Source: Hydrogenophaga sp. (lineage in GTDB: Bacteria; Pseudomonadota; Gammaproteobacteria; Burkholderiales; Burkholderiaceae_C). Taken from it: a stretch of 64,000 nt of DNA. The translations under genes were made by a program, and so were the position numbers. Within the stretch, counting starts at the first letter, position 1. Each line of letters starts with the position of its first letter. Below are positions 43,713 through 52,774 of the stretch, one piece after another. The stretch spans positions 1 to 64,000 of the forward strand of contig NZ_JADMKB010000027.1 of assembly GCF_018780075.1 (NCBI RefSeq). The letters are read 5' to 3'. The notes under the pieces were generated by a model. The model was not told the origin of the DNA. It ran no database searches and was given only the letters and a program-made list of their open reading frames with translations.

Positions 43713-44711
43713 ATGCAACAACGCCAACTCGGCCCCTTCCAGGTCTCGGCCATCGGCCTGGGCTGCATGAACATCTGCCACGCCTACGGCGCGCCGGTTT
43801 CCGAACAGCAGGCCGAGCGTGTGCTGCTCGCCGCGCTGGACGCGGGCGTGACGCACTTCGACACCGCGGCGCTCTACGGCTTCGGGGCCAGCGAGACCCT
43901 GGTGGGCAAATACCTCTCGAAGCACCGATCGAAGTTCACCCTGGCCAGCAAGTGCGGCATGCAGGGCGTGCCGAACGAGCAAGGCGTGAAGGTGCGCGTG
44001 ATCGACGGCCGGCCCGAGACGATCAAGGCCACCTGCGAGGACGCCTTGAAGCGCCTGCAGACCGAGGTGATTGACCTCTACTACCTGCACCGCTGGGACA
44101 AGCAGGTGCCCATTGAAGACAGCGTGGGCGCGCTGGCCGACCTGGTGCGCGCGGGCAAGATCCGCAGCATTGGCCTCTCCGAAGTCTCGGCCACCACCTT
44201 GCGCAAGGCGCACGCGGTGCACCCCATCGCGGCGGTGCAGACCGAGTACTCGCTCTGGACCCGCAACCCCGAGATCGCGGTGCTGCAGGCCTGCCGCGAA
44301 CTGGGTGTGAGCTTCGTCGCCTTCAGTCCGGTGGCGCGCGGCTTCCTCTGCGGCCCCATGGACGTGAGCGCCTTCGAAGCCAAGGACATCCGCCGCAGCA
44401 TGCCGCGTTTTGCGCCGGACAATTACGCCAGGAACCTGGCGCTGCTGCCGGCCTACAACGCCATCGCGGCCGAGGTGGGCTGCACGCCCGCGCAGCTGAC
44501 GATCGCGTGGTTGCTGCACCAGGGCGATCACATCCTGCCCATCCCCGGCACGACGAGCGTGGAGCACCTGATGGACGACATCGGCGCGGCCAGCGTGGGG
44601 CTGTCGGCCGATGTGATCGCGCGCCTGAACGCGCTGATCAACCAGCACACCGTGCACGGAGACCGCTACACCGCCCAGGCCAACACCGAGGTGGACACCG
44701 AGGTGTTCTGA
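43713..44711 (+). CDS. Aldo/keto reductase
   Basis: A 332-residue TIM-barrel oxidoreductase (MQQRQLGPFQVSAIGLGCMN). The catalytic tetrad is visible as Asp and Tyr in THFDTAALYGFGAS, Lys in FTLASKCGM and His in IDLYYLHRWD. The NADPH loop fits the C-terminal PIPGTTSVEHLMDD. It belongs to the AKR13-like YakC/Tas group. It lies 145 bp behind pmdC on the same strand and ends in a terminator, so it may close the operon. Reduction of an aromatic aldehyde such as vanillin is conceivable but not shown. Confidence 0.9.
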   Translation: MQQRQLGPFQVSAIGLGCMNICHAYGAPVSEQQAERVLLAALDAGVTHFDTAALYGFGASETLVGKYLSKHRSKFTLASKCGMQGVPNEQGVKVRVIDGRPETIKATCEDALKRLQTEVIDLYYLHRWDKQVPIEDSVGALADLVRAGKIRSIGLSEVSATTLRKAHAVHPIAAVQTEYSLWTRNPEIAVLQACRELGVSFVAFSPVARGFLCGPMDVSAFEAKDIRRSMPRFAPDNYARNLALLPAYNAIAAEVGCTPAQLTIAWLLHQGDHILPIPGTTSVEHLMDDIGAASVGLSADVIARLNALINQHTVHGDRYTAQANTEVDTEVF

Positions 44712-44717
44712 GACAAA

Positions 44718-44747
44718 AAAGACAACCGGCCAAGGCCGGTTGTCTTT
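44718..44747. terminator. Bidirectional terminator between aldo/keto reductase and esterase genes
   Basis: AAAGACAACCGGCC-aa-GGCCGGTTGTCTTT is a perfect 14-bp inverted repeat. The minus direction is followed by six T in total, the plus direction by CTTTGG. It separates two convergent genes. Confidence 0.88.
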
Positions 44748-44761
44748 GGCCAGGGCAGCGC

Positions 44762-46108
44762 TCAGCGCGCCTTCAGGAAGTCACCCACCTCCAGCAGCAT
44801 CAGCTCGTTGTCGTCGGCCTGGTTGGGCTCGCGGCTGCTGGAGAACGGCAGGTTGTTGTCGTTACCCACCACGATGTGCGTCGCGTCCACCACGTCCACG
44901 TTTTCGATGGTGAAGAACGGGAAGGTCAGCACGCCGTTGGTCAGGGGCTTGCGCGAGAGCTTGTTCGGGTCGGCGATGGCCATGAGGTCGATGTGGCCGA
45001 TCTTGCGCAGTGGGCCGCCCACGTTGGCCTCGCTCAGCTCGACCTTGACGATGCGTTTGAATTTCGCGAGGTCGTGGAAGCAGTCCGTGCGCTTCTGGCC
45101 TTCGGGGCAGGCCTTGTCGGCCGTGCCTTCGCCGTTGTCGCGCTCGATGATCAGGCCGGTGGTGGCGTCGATCATGTTGAAGTCGCCGATGGCGTGGTGG
45201 TTGGCGTCGAGCACGTACTTCCAGTGCCGGCCTGTCCACTGCTCGGTCCTCACGTCGAACTCCAGCACGCGCAGGAACTGCTTGCCGTCCAGGGTCTCTG
45301 GCGCCTTGGTGGCTTCGTCCCACAGCGCGCCTTCGAGCAGGGCGTAGAGCTTGCTGCCGTCGGGCGACGAGGCCAGGCCTTCGTAGCCCTTGGAGCGGCG
45401 CGACTGGAACTTCAGCTCGCCGTTGGGCGCGCCCGGGGTGGTGACCGAAGGGTGGTCCGGCGAGACGATGGTCTTGCCGTCCACCTTCGTTTCATGGACG
45501 GCCCGTACCCGGCCCTTCATGTCGGCCTTGATCAGGTACGGGCCAAACTCGTCGCCGATCCAGAAGTGCCCGCCAGCGATCTGGAAGCCTTCGGTGTCGA
45601 AATCGGAGCCGGTCAGGTAACGCTGCTTCGTGCCCTCGTGGACGATGCGGAACGGCACCTTCTTGTCGGGGTCGTGAAGGAACACGGTCTGCAGGCGCTT
45701 GAACTGGCCGCTCTTGAAGTCCACCGTGTAGCGGTTGAGGAACAGCGCGAAGTCGGGCGAGTTGGCCTTGGAGCCGGCGCCGTTGTCGGTCAGCAGCCAG
45801 AAGCTGCCATCGGCCAGGCGCTTGATGCCCGAGTGGCCCTGGATGGGCTGGCCCTTGAAGGGCAGCGACACACCGGTGGCGCGGCCGGCGGACTTGCCTT
45901 CGACGCTGCCGATCTTTTCGACCCGCTGGCCGGTGGTGAACTTACCGCTGACCTGCAGGTCGGCTGGCGCGTCCTTGGGTGCGGCGATGAACGTCTTCGC
46001 CGGCAGGATGGCGTGGCCCATGAGCGTGGCGGGGAAGGTGGTCTGGGCCTGGGCGCTGCCCAGAGCCAGGGTGAGCAGGGCGGGCAGAAGCCGGAGGGTG
46101 AAGTGCAT
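44762..46108 (-). CDS. Secreted esterase-like-activity-of-phytase family protein
   Basis: A 448-residue protein with a Sec signal (MHFTLRLLPALLTLALGSAQ, cleavage at AQAQT). The mature part fits the beta-propeller domain described as esterase-like activity of phytase: VEKIGSVEGKSAGRATGVSL, the GSFWLLTDNGAGSKANSPD motif, SDFDTEGFQIAGG with FWIGDEFGPYLIKADMKG, and IIERDNGEGT. The acidic clusters probably bind calcium. It acts in the periplasm or outside. Substrate is unknown; phosphate esters or aryl esters are options. The track's N-terminal extension overlaps the HIU hydrolase gene antiparallel frame and is excluded. Confidence 0.85.
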   Translation of the reverse strand: MHFTLRLLPALLTLALGSAQAQTTFPATLMGHAILPAKTFIAAPKDAPADLQVSGKFTTGQRVEKIGSVEGKSAGRATGVSLPFKGQPIQGHSGIKRLADGSFWLLTDNGAGSKANSPDFALFLNRYTVDFKSGQFKRLQTVFLHDPDKKVPFRIVHEGTKQRYLTGSDFDTEGFQIAGGHFWIGDEFGPYLIKADMKGRVRAVHETKVDGKTIVSPDHPSVTTPGAPNGELKFQSRRSKGYEGLASSPDGSKLYALLEGALWDEATKAPETLDGKQFLRVLEFDVRTEQWTGRHWKYVLDANHHAIGDFNMIDATTGLIIERDNGEGTADKACPEGQKRTDCFHDLAKFKRIVKVELSEANVGGPLRKIGHIDLMAIADPNKLSRKPLTNGVLTFPFFTIENVDVVDATHIVVGNDNNLPFSSSREPNQADDNELMLLEVGDFLKAR

Positions 46109-46220
46109 GGTGTCGTCGGGGTGAGAGTTTGGATCGGCGGTGAAACCGCACAGCTGTGCAGCTTCGCCGTGCGCCATGAAACCCGGACGACAAGTGTGTG
46201 ACGGGGCCGTGAAGGCCTGC

Positions 46221-46589
46221 TCAGGCGCCGCCGCGGAACAGCGAGAAGCCCCAGGCCGTGAACTTGAAGGGCAGGTGGAAGTGCTGCGTGGTGTCGGCGA
46301 TGTGAAAGCGGTAGGGCACCACCTCCAGGAACGCCGGCTCGGGCACGGCCACGCCCTGTGCGCGGTAGAAATTGCCCACCTCGAACCGCACCTCGTAGCC
46401 ACCGGCCGTGATGGCCTCGCTCATCAGCGCCGGGTGCTGCAGCAGGCCGTTGCCGCCCACGGCGCCCTCGGCGACCAGCGGCCCTTGCGGCAGGCCGTCC
46501 GGCCCCAGGCGCTGCACCGCCACGCGCAGGCCCGCCGCGACGCGGCCGCTGGCCACGTCCACACAGTGAATGGAGAGTCCGCCGTTCAT
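46221..46589 (-). CDS. 5-hydroxyisourate hydrolase (transthyretin-like)
   Basis: A 122-residue transthyretin-fold protein. The N-terminal signature LSIHCVDVASGRVAAGL includes the catalytic His, and YEVRFEVGNFYRA carries an Arg-containing strand. The C-terminus HFHLPFKFTAWGFSLFRGGA is a variant of the family's HYHVPLLLSPWGYSTYRGS. It hydrolyses 5-hydroxyisourate, the urate oxidase product, to OHCU. The final RGG-A tail replaces the usual RGS. It lies at the 3' end of the ureide operon, 7 bp from the Bug gene. Confidence 0.9.
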   Translation of the reverse strand: MNGGLSIHCVDVASGRVAAGLRVAVQRLGPDGLPQGPLVAEGAVGGNGLLQHPALMSEAITAGGYEVRFEVGNFYRAQGVAVPEPAFLEVVPYRFHIADTTQHFHLPFKFTAWGFSLFRGGA

Positions 46590-46596
46590 GGGGCGC

Positions 46597-47571
46597 TCAG
46601 TTCAGCCGCGCGCCCGAGGCCTTCACCTCCGGCGCCCACTCGGTGACCTGGTCGCTCACGAACTTGGTGAACTCGGCCGGGCTCATCTTCTCGGTGCTCA
46701 CCCCCAGGTCGGCCAGGCGCTTGGCCACATCGGGCCGCGACACCACGTCGGCCACGGCGGCGTTGACCTTGTCCACCACGTCTTTCGGCGTGCCGGCCGG
46801 TGCCGAGATACCGAGGAAGTTTTCCGCCAGCAGCTTGGGGTAGCCGGCCTCGACCACCGTAGGCACGCCGGGCGACATGGGCGAGCGGGTGCGCGAGGTC
46901 ACCGCGATGCCGATCAGCTTGCCGTCTTTCATGTAGGGCACGTTCTGCGTCAGCGTGTCCACCGCGAACTGCAGCTGGCCGCCGAGCAGGTCGGTGTGCA
47001 TGGGCGACGAGCCCTTGTAGGGCACGTGCTCCATCTTCAGCTTGTACTGGTTCTTGAACATCTCACCCACGATGTGGCCGATGGAGCCCATGCCGCCGCT
47101 GCCGTAGTTCACCGGCTGGCTCTGGGCGCTGATCCACTTCACCAGCTCGGGCATGGTCTTCGCCGGCACCGAGGGGTGCACCACGAACACGTTGGGCACC
47201 GAGCCGATGTAGGCGATGTGCGTGAAGCTCTTGACCGGGTCGTAGGGCGCCTTGTCCATCATGAACGGCGAGAGGCTCATGGGCGCGGTGTTCGACAGCA
47301 GGAGCGTGTAGCCGTCGGGCGCGGCCTTGGCCACTTCGTTGGCGCCGATGGTGCTGCCCGCGCCCGGCTTGTTCTCGACGATCACGGTCTGGCCCAGCTT
47401 CTCCTGCAGGCCGGGCTGCAGCAGGCGCGCCACGATGTCGGACGAGCCGCCCGGCGCGAAGGTGACGACGATCTTGATCGGCTTGGCCGGCCAGGCCTGG
47501 GCGTGGGCGGCGGGCAGGGCCAGCGACAGCAGGGCGCTGGCGGCGAGACAGGTGCGGGTGGCGTGTTTCAT
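46597..47571 (-). CDS. Bug-type periplasmic solute-binding protein downstream of ureide TRAP genes
   Basis: A 324-residue receptor (MKHATRTCLAASALLSLALP) with Sec cleavage at AHAQA. Motifs are IVVTFAPGGSSDIVARLLQP, VIVENKPGAGSTIGANEVAK, NYGSGGMGSIGHIVGEMFKN and HVPYKGSSPMHTDLLGGQLQ. It follows the TRAP dctM gene by 51 bp on the same strand. This repeats the order dctQ-dctM-Bug seen at 31-34 kb. A ureide such as allantoin or hydantoin is the contextual ligand guess. Confidence 0.88.
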   Translation of the reverse strand: MKHATRTCLAASALLSLALPAAHAQAWPAKPIKIVVTFAPGGSSDIVARLLQPGLQEKLGQTVIVENKPGAGSTIGANEVAKAAPDGYTLLLSNTAPMSLSPFMMDKAPYDPVKSFTHIAYIGSVPNVFVVHPSVPAKTMPELVKWISAQSQPVNYGSGGMGSIGHIVGEMFKNQYKLKMEHVPYKGSSPMHTDLLGGQLQFAVDTLTQNVPYMKDGKLIGIAVTSRTRSPMSPGVPTVVEAGYPKLLAENFLGISAPAGTPKDVVDKVNAAVADVVSRPDVAKRLADLGVSTEKMSPAEFTKFVSDQVTEWAPEVKASGARLN

Positions 47572-47622
47572 GGCAAACGTCCTTCGAGGTGGGTAAAGAG
47601 AAACGGCGGAAAAGCAGCGGGC

Positions 47623-48903
47623 TCAGTAGCCGAGTGCCCGGGGCAGGGTGGTGACGACCGCGGGGAAGAACATGCACAGCACCAGCACCGCGTACATCAG
47701 CGTGATGAAGGGCCAGGCGTTGCGCACCAGCTCGCGCATGGTCACGCCGGTCACGCCGCAGACCACGAACAGCACCACGCCGACGGGTGGCGTGAGCATG
47801 CCGATCACCAGGTTGAGCACGAACAAAAAGCCGAAGTGCAGCGGGTCGATGCCGTACTGCAGCGCGATGGGGTGCAGCAGCGGCACCAGCATGATGTAGG
47901 CCGCATTCGACTCCAGGAACATGCCCACCACAAACAGCAGCACCGATACCAGCGCGAGGAACACCAGTGGATCGGACGTCAGCCCGCGCAGCGCCTGCGA
48001 CAGCGTCTGCGGCAGCAGGTCCACCGTCATCAGGTAGGTGATCACCGAGGCGAAGGCGATCAGCGCACCGACCACCGCCGAGGTGATGGCCGCGCGCACC
48101 ACCAGGCCCGGCAGGTCGCGCACCGAGAGCTGGCGCGTGATGAAGAAACCGATGATCAGTGCATAGACCACGGCAATCGCCGCGCCCTCGGTGGCGGTGA
48201 AGGCGCCGCCCACGATGCCGCCGATCACCAGCACCGGCATGGCCAGCACCACCAGCGAGCGGCGCAGTTCGTGCAGCACATGGGCGATGCGGAAGGGCTC
48301 GCCCGTGACGGCCCAGCCACGCCGCGTGGCGATCCAGGAGCACAGCGCCATAAAGCCCACCGTGATGATCAGGCCCGGCACCACGCCGGCCATGAACATG
48401 CCGCCGACCGACACCGACGACCCCGCCATGAAGGCGTAGACGATCATGGCGCCGCTGGGCGGGATGATGGGACCCAGGTTGGCTGCGGCCGCCACGATGG
48501 CGGTGGCGAAACCCTTGTCGTAGATCCTGGAGAGCGAGGGCACGAGGATGGACGAGAGCGCGCTCGCGTCCGACACCGCCGCGCCCGACACCGTGGCCAG
48601 GCCCGCACCCGAGAGCATGGTCACGTGGGCCATGCCACCGCGCACCCGGCCCACCAGCGCGTTGGCCAGCCCGATCAGGCGCTCCACGATGCCGGCCTTG
48701 ATCATCAGCTCGCCCGCGAGCATGAAGAAGGGGATGGACATCAAAGGGAACGAATTGACCGCGTGCATCATGCGCTGCGGCACCATGGAGAAATCGACCC
48801 CCGTGGCCCAGAGGGCGCCGAGCGCGGCGACGCCCATGGCAAAGGCGATCGGCAGGCCGAAGCAGGCCAGCAGCATGAAGCCGATGACGACGGCGGCGCT
48901 CAT
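47623..48903 (-). CDS. dctM: TRAP transporter large permease DctM (ureide cluster)
   Basis: A 426-residue, about 12-helix membrane protein (MSAAVVIGFMLLACFGLPIA). Family motifs include MSIPFFMLAGELMIKAGIVE, GGMAHVTMLSGAGLATVSGA, LGPIIPPSGAMIVYAFMAGS with the reentrant PPS, and MLTPPVGVVLFVVCGV. It forms a sodium-dependent permease with the DctQ protein encoded 31 bp upstream. The longer track frame includes antisense of the dctQ end and is rejected. Confidence 0.93.
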   Translation of the reverse strand: MSAAVVIGFMLLACFGLPIAFAMGVAALGALWATGVDFSMVPQRMMHAVNSFPLMSIPFFMLAGELMIKAGIVERLIGLANALVGRVRGGMAHVTMLSGAGLATVSGAAVSDASALSSILVPSLSRIYDKGFATAIVAAAANLGPIIPPSGAMIVYAFMAGSSVSVGGMFMAGVVPGLIITVGFMALCSWIATRRGWAVTGEPFRIAHVLHELRRSLVVLAMPVLVIGGIVGGAFTATEGAAIAVVYALIIGFFITRQLSVRDLPGLVVRAAITSAVVGALIAFASVITYLMTVDLLPQTLSQALRGLTSDPLVFLALVSVLLFVVGMFLESNAAYIMLVPLLHPIALQYGIDPLHFGFLFVLNLVIGMLTPPVGVVLFVVCGVTGVTMRELVRNAWPFITLMYAVLVLCMFFPAVVTTLPRALGY

Positions 48904-48934
48904 GTCGATGCCTCCATGAAATGTGTGGCGACGT

Positions 48935-49477
48935 TCATTCCGCACCTCCGGCGACCGCGAGGGGCGGCCCTTCGATGGCGATGCGCACCAGATGCAGGCC
49001 CGAGAGCAGGGCGCCGATACCCACCGGCGCAATGAACCAGCCCACGCTCCAGTCCAGCGTGGCCATGAGCTCGTCCCACTGTTCGGCCGCCACGCCCCAC
49101 GAGGCCCAGGCGATCGCCAGCATCAGGGCCGCGCTGAGCGCCGCCGCGATCCGGCGCAGGCCGGTCTGCACCGGCACGGGCAGCTTAAGCACCACGATGT
49201 CGATGCCGATGTGCGCGCCCTGGCGAACGCCCAGCGGGATCGCCAGGAAGATGCTCCACACGAAGGCGAGGCGCGAGATCTCGTCGGCCCAGTCGATCGA
49301 CAGGTTGAACCCGTAGCGCAGCAGCACCTGCGCCGAGACCACGCCCACCATGGTGCCCACGGCCACCAGCAGCAGCACCATGATCCCGTGGTCGAACGCG
49401 TGGAGCACGCGGCCCGGCCAGCGTGCCGTGTCGTAGACGACGGGCAGCACCGGGTGGCGCAAGACGGCTTCGCTCAT
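48935..49477 (-). CDS. dctQ: TRAP transporter small permease DctQ (ureide cluster)
   Basis: A 180-residue protein with four helices (HGIMVLLLVAVGTMVGVVSA, then RLAFVWSIFLAIPLGVRQ, ALMLAIAWASWGVAAEQW and GWFIAPVGIGALLSGLHLV). The DctQ hallmark VRQGAHIGIDIVVLKLP follows helix 2. It pairs with the DctM and DctP proteins of the same operon, and is separated from dctP by 10 bp. Confidence 0.92.
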   Translation of the reverse strand: MSEAVLRHPVLPVVYDTARWPGRVLHAFDHGIMVLLLVAVGTMVGVVSAQVLLRYGFNLSIDWADEISRLAFVWSIFLAIPLGVRQGAHIGIDIVVLKLPVPVQTGLRRIAAALSAALMLAIAWASWGVAAEQWDELMATLDWSVGWFIAPVGIGALLSGLHLVRIAIEGPPLAVAGGAE

Positions 49478-49487
49478 GCCTCGCTCC

Positions 49488-50492
49488 TCAGCGCTTGGCC
49501 ACTTCGGCCAGCACCTGATCGACCAGCTCGGCGCCGGCGCGTTTCTTCACCCCGTCGAGCACCGCCGCCATCGCCACCTTGCGCATCTCTTCCTTCACGG
49601 CCGGCGACACCTCGGTGTAGGTCATCTTGCCCTTGAGGCCGGCCAGGGCGCTGGCCTCGGTCGTGATGGCCAGCTTGCGCTGGTGGGCGATGGTGGTGGT
49701 CATGGCTTCGCGGATCAGCTTCTGCTGTTCGGGCTTCAGCTGCTCGAAGGCCTTCTTGCTGGCGACCACGGCGATGAAGTCGAAGAAATGGCCCGAGTTG
49801 CTCAGGTGCTTCTGCACCTCGCCGTAGCGGCTGGCGCTGATCACGGTGTACGGGTTCTCCTGCGCGTCCACCACGTGTTGTTCGAGCGCCGAGTACACCT
49901 CCTTGGCATCCATGGCCACCGGGTTGGCGCCGAGCGCGCGGAAGGTGGCCAGGTGGGTTTCGTTGGGTTGCAGGCGCAGCTTCATGCCCTTGAGGTCGGC
50001 GATGTTTTGCACCGGCGCCCGGCTGTTGGTGATGTGGCGCATGCCCAGTTCCATCCAGCCCAGGGCGATGAAGCCCTTGTCCTGCAGCTTCTTGTCGATG
50101 GCGTCACCGACCGGGCCGTCGATCACGCGGAAGGCGGCGTCGCGGTTGGCAAAGATGAAGGGCAGGCTCACCGCTTCCAGCTCGGGCGCGATGCGCGAGA
50201 GGAAGGCCGCGCCGACCCAGGTGATGGCCAGGGTGCCCGAGCGCACCGCGTCCACGTTTTCCTTGGCGCCACCGAGCTGCATGGCGGGGAACACATCCAC
50301 CACCAGCTGGTTGTTGCTCAGGCGGGCCACCTCTTTCTTGAACACCTGTTCCACCGCCACGCTGCTGGGGTGCTCGACGGCGAAGTTGCCGGCGATCTGC
50401 AGCTTCTGCTGGGCGTGGGCGGGGGTGGCGGCCATCAGGGCGACGGCCAGGGACACGGGGGCGAGCAGGCGGGCAAAAGAGGGTGTTTTCAT
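49488..50492 (-). CDS. dctP: TRAP transporter substrate-binding protein DctP (ureide cluster)
   Basis: A 334-residue receptor (MKTPSFARLLAPVSLAVALM) with signal cleavage at AHAQQ. DctP motifs are FAVEHPSSVAVEQVFKKEVA, VDVFPAMQLGGAKENVDAVR, the conserved Arg in LKGMKLRLQPNETHLATFRA, and the hinge-region VDAQENPYTVI. The Pro-Asn-Glu after the specificity Arg is shared by most DctP proteins. Its position directly after racemase and hydantoinase genes suggests a ureide or hydantoin-type acid as ligand. Confidence 0.92.
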   Translation of the reverse strand: MKTPSFARLLAPVSLAVALMAATPAHAQQKLQIAGNFAVEHPSSVAVEQVFKKEVARLSNNQLVVDVFPAMQLGGAKENVDAVRSGTLAITWVGAAFLSRIAPELEAVSLPFIFANRDAAFRVIDGPVGDAIDKKLQDKGFIALGWMELGMRHITNSRAPVQNIADLKGMKLRLQPNETHLATFRALGANPVAMDAKEVYSALEQHVVDAQENPYTVISASRYGEVQKHLSNSGHFFDFIAVVASKKAFEQLKPEQQKLIREAMTTTIAHQRKLAITTEASALAGLKGKMTYTEVSPAVKEEMRKVAMAAVLDGVKKRAGAELVDQVLAEVAKR

Positions 50493-50530
50493 GGCGGTGC
50501 TTTCGAGGTGAGTGAAAAGGCGGGTATGGA

Positions 50531-51283
50531 TCAGGGGGTGCGGCCTGCGGCGAGCAGGAGCGACAGGGCCGGGCTCAGGCCCCGGTTCGGTTTGAGCGGG
50601 GGCGCCGCAAAGCTGCCGCCGGTGGGGCGGTGCGGGCGCAGGGCGACCAGGCTTTCGGCATGGCGCACGGCGCTGGAGACGCCGTCCACCATGGGCACCG
50701 GCAGGCGCCCGGCCAGGCCGCGGGCCAGGCCCGCGAGCGGCGCGCCGGCCAGCACGATCACGTCGGCACCGTCTTCGTCCACACAGCGTTGCGCGAGCCG
50801 CACCAGGCGCTCGCCCTGGTCGGTCTGCACGCTGCCGATGTCGGCCAGCGGTTCGTCGAGCCCTCGGATGCTGGCCAGCCGGCCGGTGAGGCCGCTGGCG
50901 TGCACCGTTTCGCGGTACCAGGGACGGATGCGCTGCGAGATCGCCACGATGGAAAAGCGCTGGCCCAGCAGGCAGGCGCTGGCGAGTGCCGCTTCGGTGA
51001 GCCCGGTCACGGCGCAGGGCAGGGCTTCGCGCAGACCGCCCAGGCCGGGATCGCCGAAGGCCGCCACCACCACGGCGTCGTACCCCGCGTGGTGCTGCGC
51101 CGCCAGTTCGGCCGCGGCGTAGGCGCCGATCAGGGCCTCGAAGCGGGTCTCGATGTAGGCCACGCCGAAGGGCGCGGTCAGCACCGTGACCTCGGTCCCG
51201 GGCGACGCGCTGCGCATCGCCTCGGCGCGGATCAGGTCGGAGACGCTGTCCGAGATGTTGGGGTTGATGAACAGCAGCTTCAT
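50531..51283 (-). CDS. Asp/Glu/hydantoin racemase family protein (allantoin racemase-like)
   Basis: A 250-residue two-domain racemase (MKLLFINPNISDSVSDLIRA). The two catalytic Cys positions of hydantoin and allantoin racemases do not appear as the usual pair. The first loop reads VAAFGDPGLGGLREALPCAV, with Gly-Asp where the family has C-x-D/G, and the second reads VIVLAGAPLAGLARGLA, without the usual Gly-Cys-Ala. The second and possibly both catalytic Cys are thus absent, so activity may differ (decarboxylase or regulatory protein of the same fold). The start overlaps the hydantoinase stop by ATGA. Confidence 0.75.
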   Translation of the reverse strand: MKLLFINPNISDSVSDLIRAEAMRSASPGTEVTVLTAPFGVAYIETRFEALIGAYAAAELAAQHHAGYDAVVVAAFGDPGLGGLREALPCAVTGLTEAALASACLLGQRFSIVAISQRIRPWYRETVHASGLTGRLASIRGLDEPLADIGSVQTDQGERLVRLAQRCVDEDGADVIVLAGAPLAGLARGLAGRLPVPMVDGVSSAVRHAESLVALRPHRPTGGSFAAPPLKPNRGLSPALSLLLAAGRTP

Positions 51284-52713
51284 GGGGCGAGGCTCCGGGG
51301 CGCGCGGGGCAGCAGCGTGGGCGCGCCGCAGGCCAGAAAGCGGCCTTGGCCGGCGCGGGGATGGAAGGCCCCGTCCCACACCACCTCGCCGTTTGCAATC
51401 GTCGTGCCAGGCCAGGCGCGCAGGCGCTGGCCTTCGTAGGGCGTGTAGTCCACCGCGTGGTGCAGGTCGGCGTTGCGGATGACGCGCTCGCCCTCGTCCC
51501 AGATCACCAGGTCGGCGTCGCTGCCGATGGCCACCGTGCCCTTGCGCGGGTGCAGGCCGTAGGCCTTGGCCGGGTTCGTGGCGGTGAGTTCGACGAACTT
51601 CTCCAGCGTGATGCGCCCGCCCAGCACGCCCTCGGAATACAGCAAGGCCATCCGAGTCTCGATGCCGGGGATGCCGTTGGGGATGTGGCGGAACGGCACC
51701 TCTTCGCCGCCGGGCTTCTTGCCCTCTGGGTCGTCAAAGCGGAACGGGGCGTGGTCCGAAGAAAACACGGTGAACAGGCCATCGGCCAGGCCGTCCCAGA
51801 TCACGGCCTGGTTGGCCTTGTCGCGCGGTGGTGGGCTGCAGACGCAGCGCGCGCCCTGGTAGCTGTCGTCCAGGCCCAGGTCGTCGGCGGTGAGGAACAG
51901 GTACTGCGGGCAGGTCTCGGCAAACACCTTGAGGCCACGCGAACGCGCCCAGCGGATCTGCTCCACCGCCTCGCGCCCGGACACGTGCACGATCAGGATC
52001 GGCACGTCCACCAGCTCGGCCAGCGACATCGCGCGGTGCGTGGCCTCGCGCTCCACCAGCATCGGCCGCGACAGGCCGTGAAAGCGCGGCGCGGTGCGCC
52101 CGGCGGCCTCCAGCCGTTTCGTCAGCCACTCGATGCAGTCGGCGTTTTCGGCGTGCACCATGGCCATGGCGCCGTGCTCGCGGGCCACCGCCAGCACGTC
52201 CAGCATCTGGCCGTCGTCGAGCTTGAGGTCGTCGTAGGTCATGTAGATCTTGAACGAGCTGTAGCCCTCGGCGATCAGCGCGGGCAGTTCCTGTGCCAGC
52301 ACGGTGGGCGTGGGGTCGCTCACGATCAGGTGGAAGGCGTAGTCCACATGGGCGCGGCCCTCGGCGCGCTGGTGGTAGTCGGCCACGGCGGCGCGCAGGC
52401 TGCCGCCCTTGGCCTGGGCGGCGAACGGGATCACGGTGGTGGTGCCGCCACAGGCCGCGGCGCGGGTGCCGGTGTCGAAGTCGTCGGCCATGCGCAGCGG
52501 CGGGGCCATGGGCTGGTCGAGGTGGCAGTGGGCGTCCACGCCGCCGGGGGTGACGGTGCGACCGGCGGCGTCGATGTCCGTTGCGCCGCGCGGCAGCTCG
52601 CGGCCGAGCTGGGCGACGCGGCCGTCCCGCACGCCGATGTCGGCCAGGAACACGTCGCTGGCGGTGGCCACGCGGGCGTTGCGCACGACCAGGTCGAAGT
52701 CAAACGCGCTCAT
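51280..52713 (-). CDS. Dihydropyrimidinase/hydantoinase/allantoinase family amidohydrolase
   Basis: A 477-residue cyclic amidohydrolase. The HxH motif is in GGVDAHCHLDQPMAPPL, the carboxylated Lys in SSFKIYMTYDDLKL, and metal His residues in VHAENADCIEW and ILIVHVSGREAVEQI. The catalytic Asp is in VFSSDHAPFRF. The Tyr-loop ETCPQYLFLTADDL is typical of dihydropyrimidinases and D-hydantoinases, so allantoinase activity is inferred from neighbours rather than sequence. It opens a hydantoin-type ring. It is followed by a racemase-fold gene and TRAP genes, and preceded 61 bp away by the OHCU decarboxylase gene. Confidence 0.88.
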   Translation of the reverse strand: MSAFDFDLVVRNARVATASDVFLADIGVRDGRVAQLGRELPRGATDIDAAGRTVTPGGVDAHCHLDQPMAPPLRMADDFDTGTRAAACGGTTTVIPFAAQAKGGSLRAAVADYHQRAEGRAHVDYAFHLIVSDPTPTVLAQELPALIAEGYSSFKIYMTYDDLKLDDGQMLDVLAVAREHGAMAMVHAENADCIEWLTKRLEAAGRTAPRFHGLSRPMLVEREATHRAMSLAELVDVPILIVHVSGREAVEQIRWARSRGLKVFAETCPQYLFLTADDLGLDDSYQGARCVCSPPPRDKANQAVIWDGLADGLFTVFSSDHAPFRFDDPEGKKPGGEEVPFRHIPNGIPGIETRMALLYSEGVLGGRITLEKFVELTATNPAKAYGLHPRKGTVAIGSDADLVIWDEGERVIRNADLHHAVDYTPYEGQRLRAWPGTTIANGEVVWDGAFHPRAGQGRFLACGAPTLLPRAPRSLAP

Positions 52714-52774
52714 GGGAAAACCTCCACCCTTCGGGCTGCGGTGCGAGCTTGCTCGGGGCGGCCCAGCGCGGCGC

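Noticed and set aside
46570-49035. 821-residue plus-strand ORF rich in His, Arg and Gln
   Set aside because: Shadow of the Bug and DctM genes on the minus strand.
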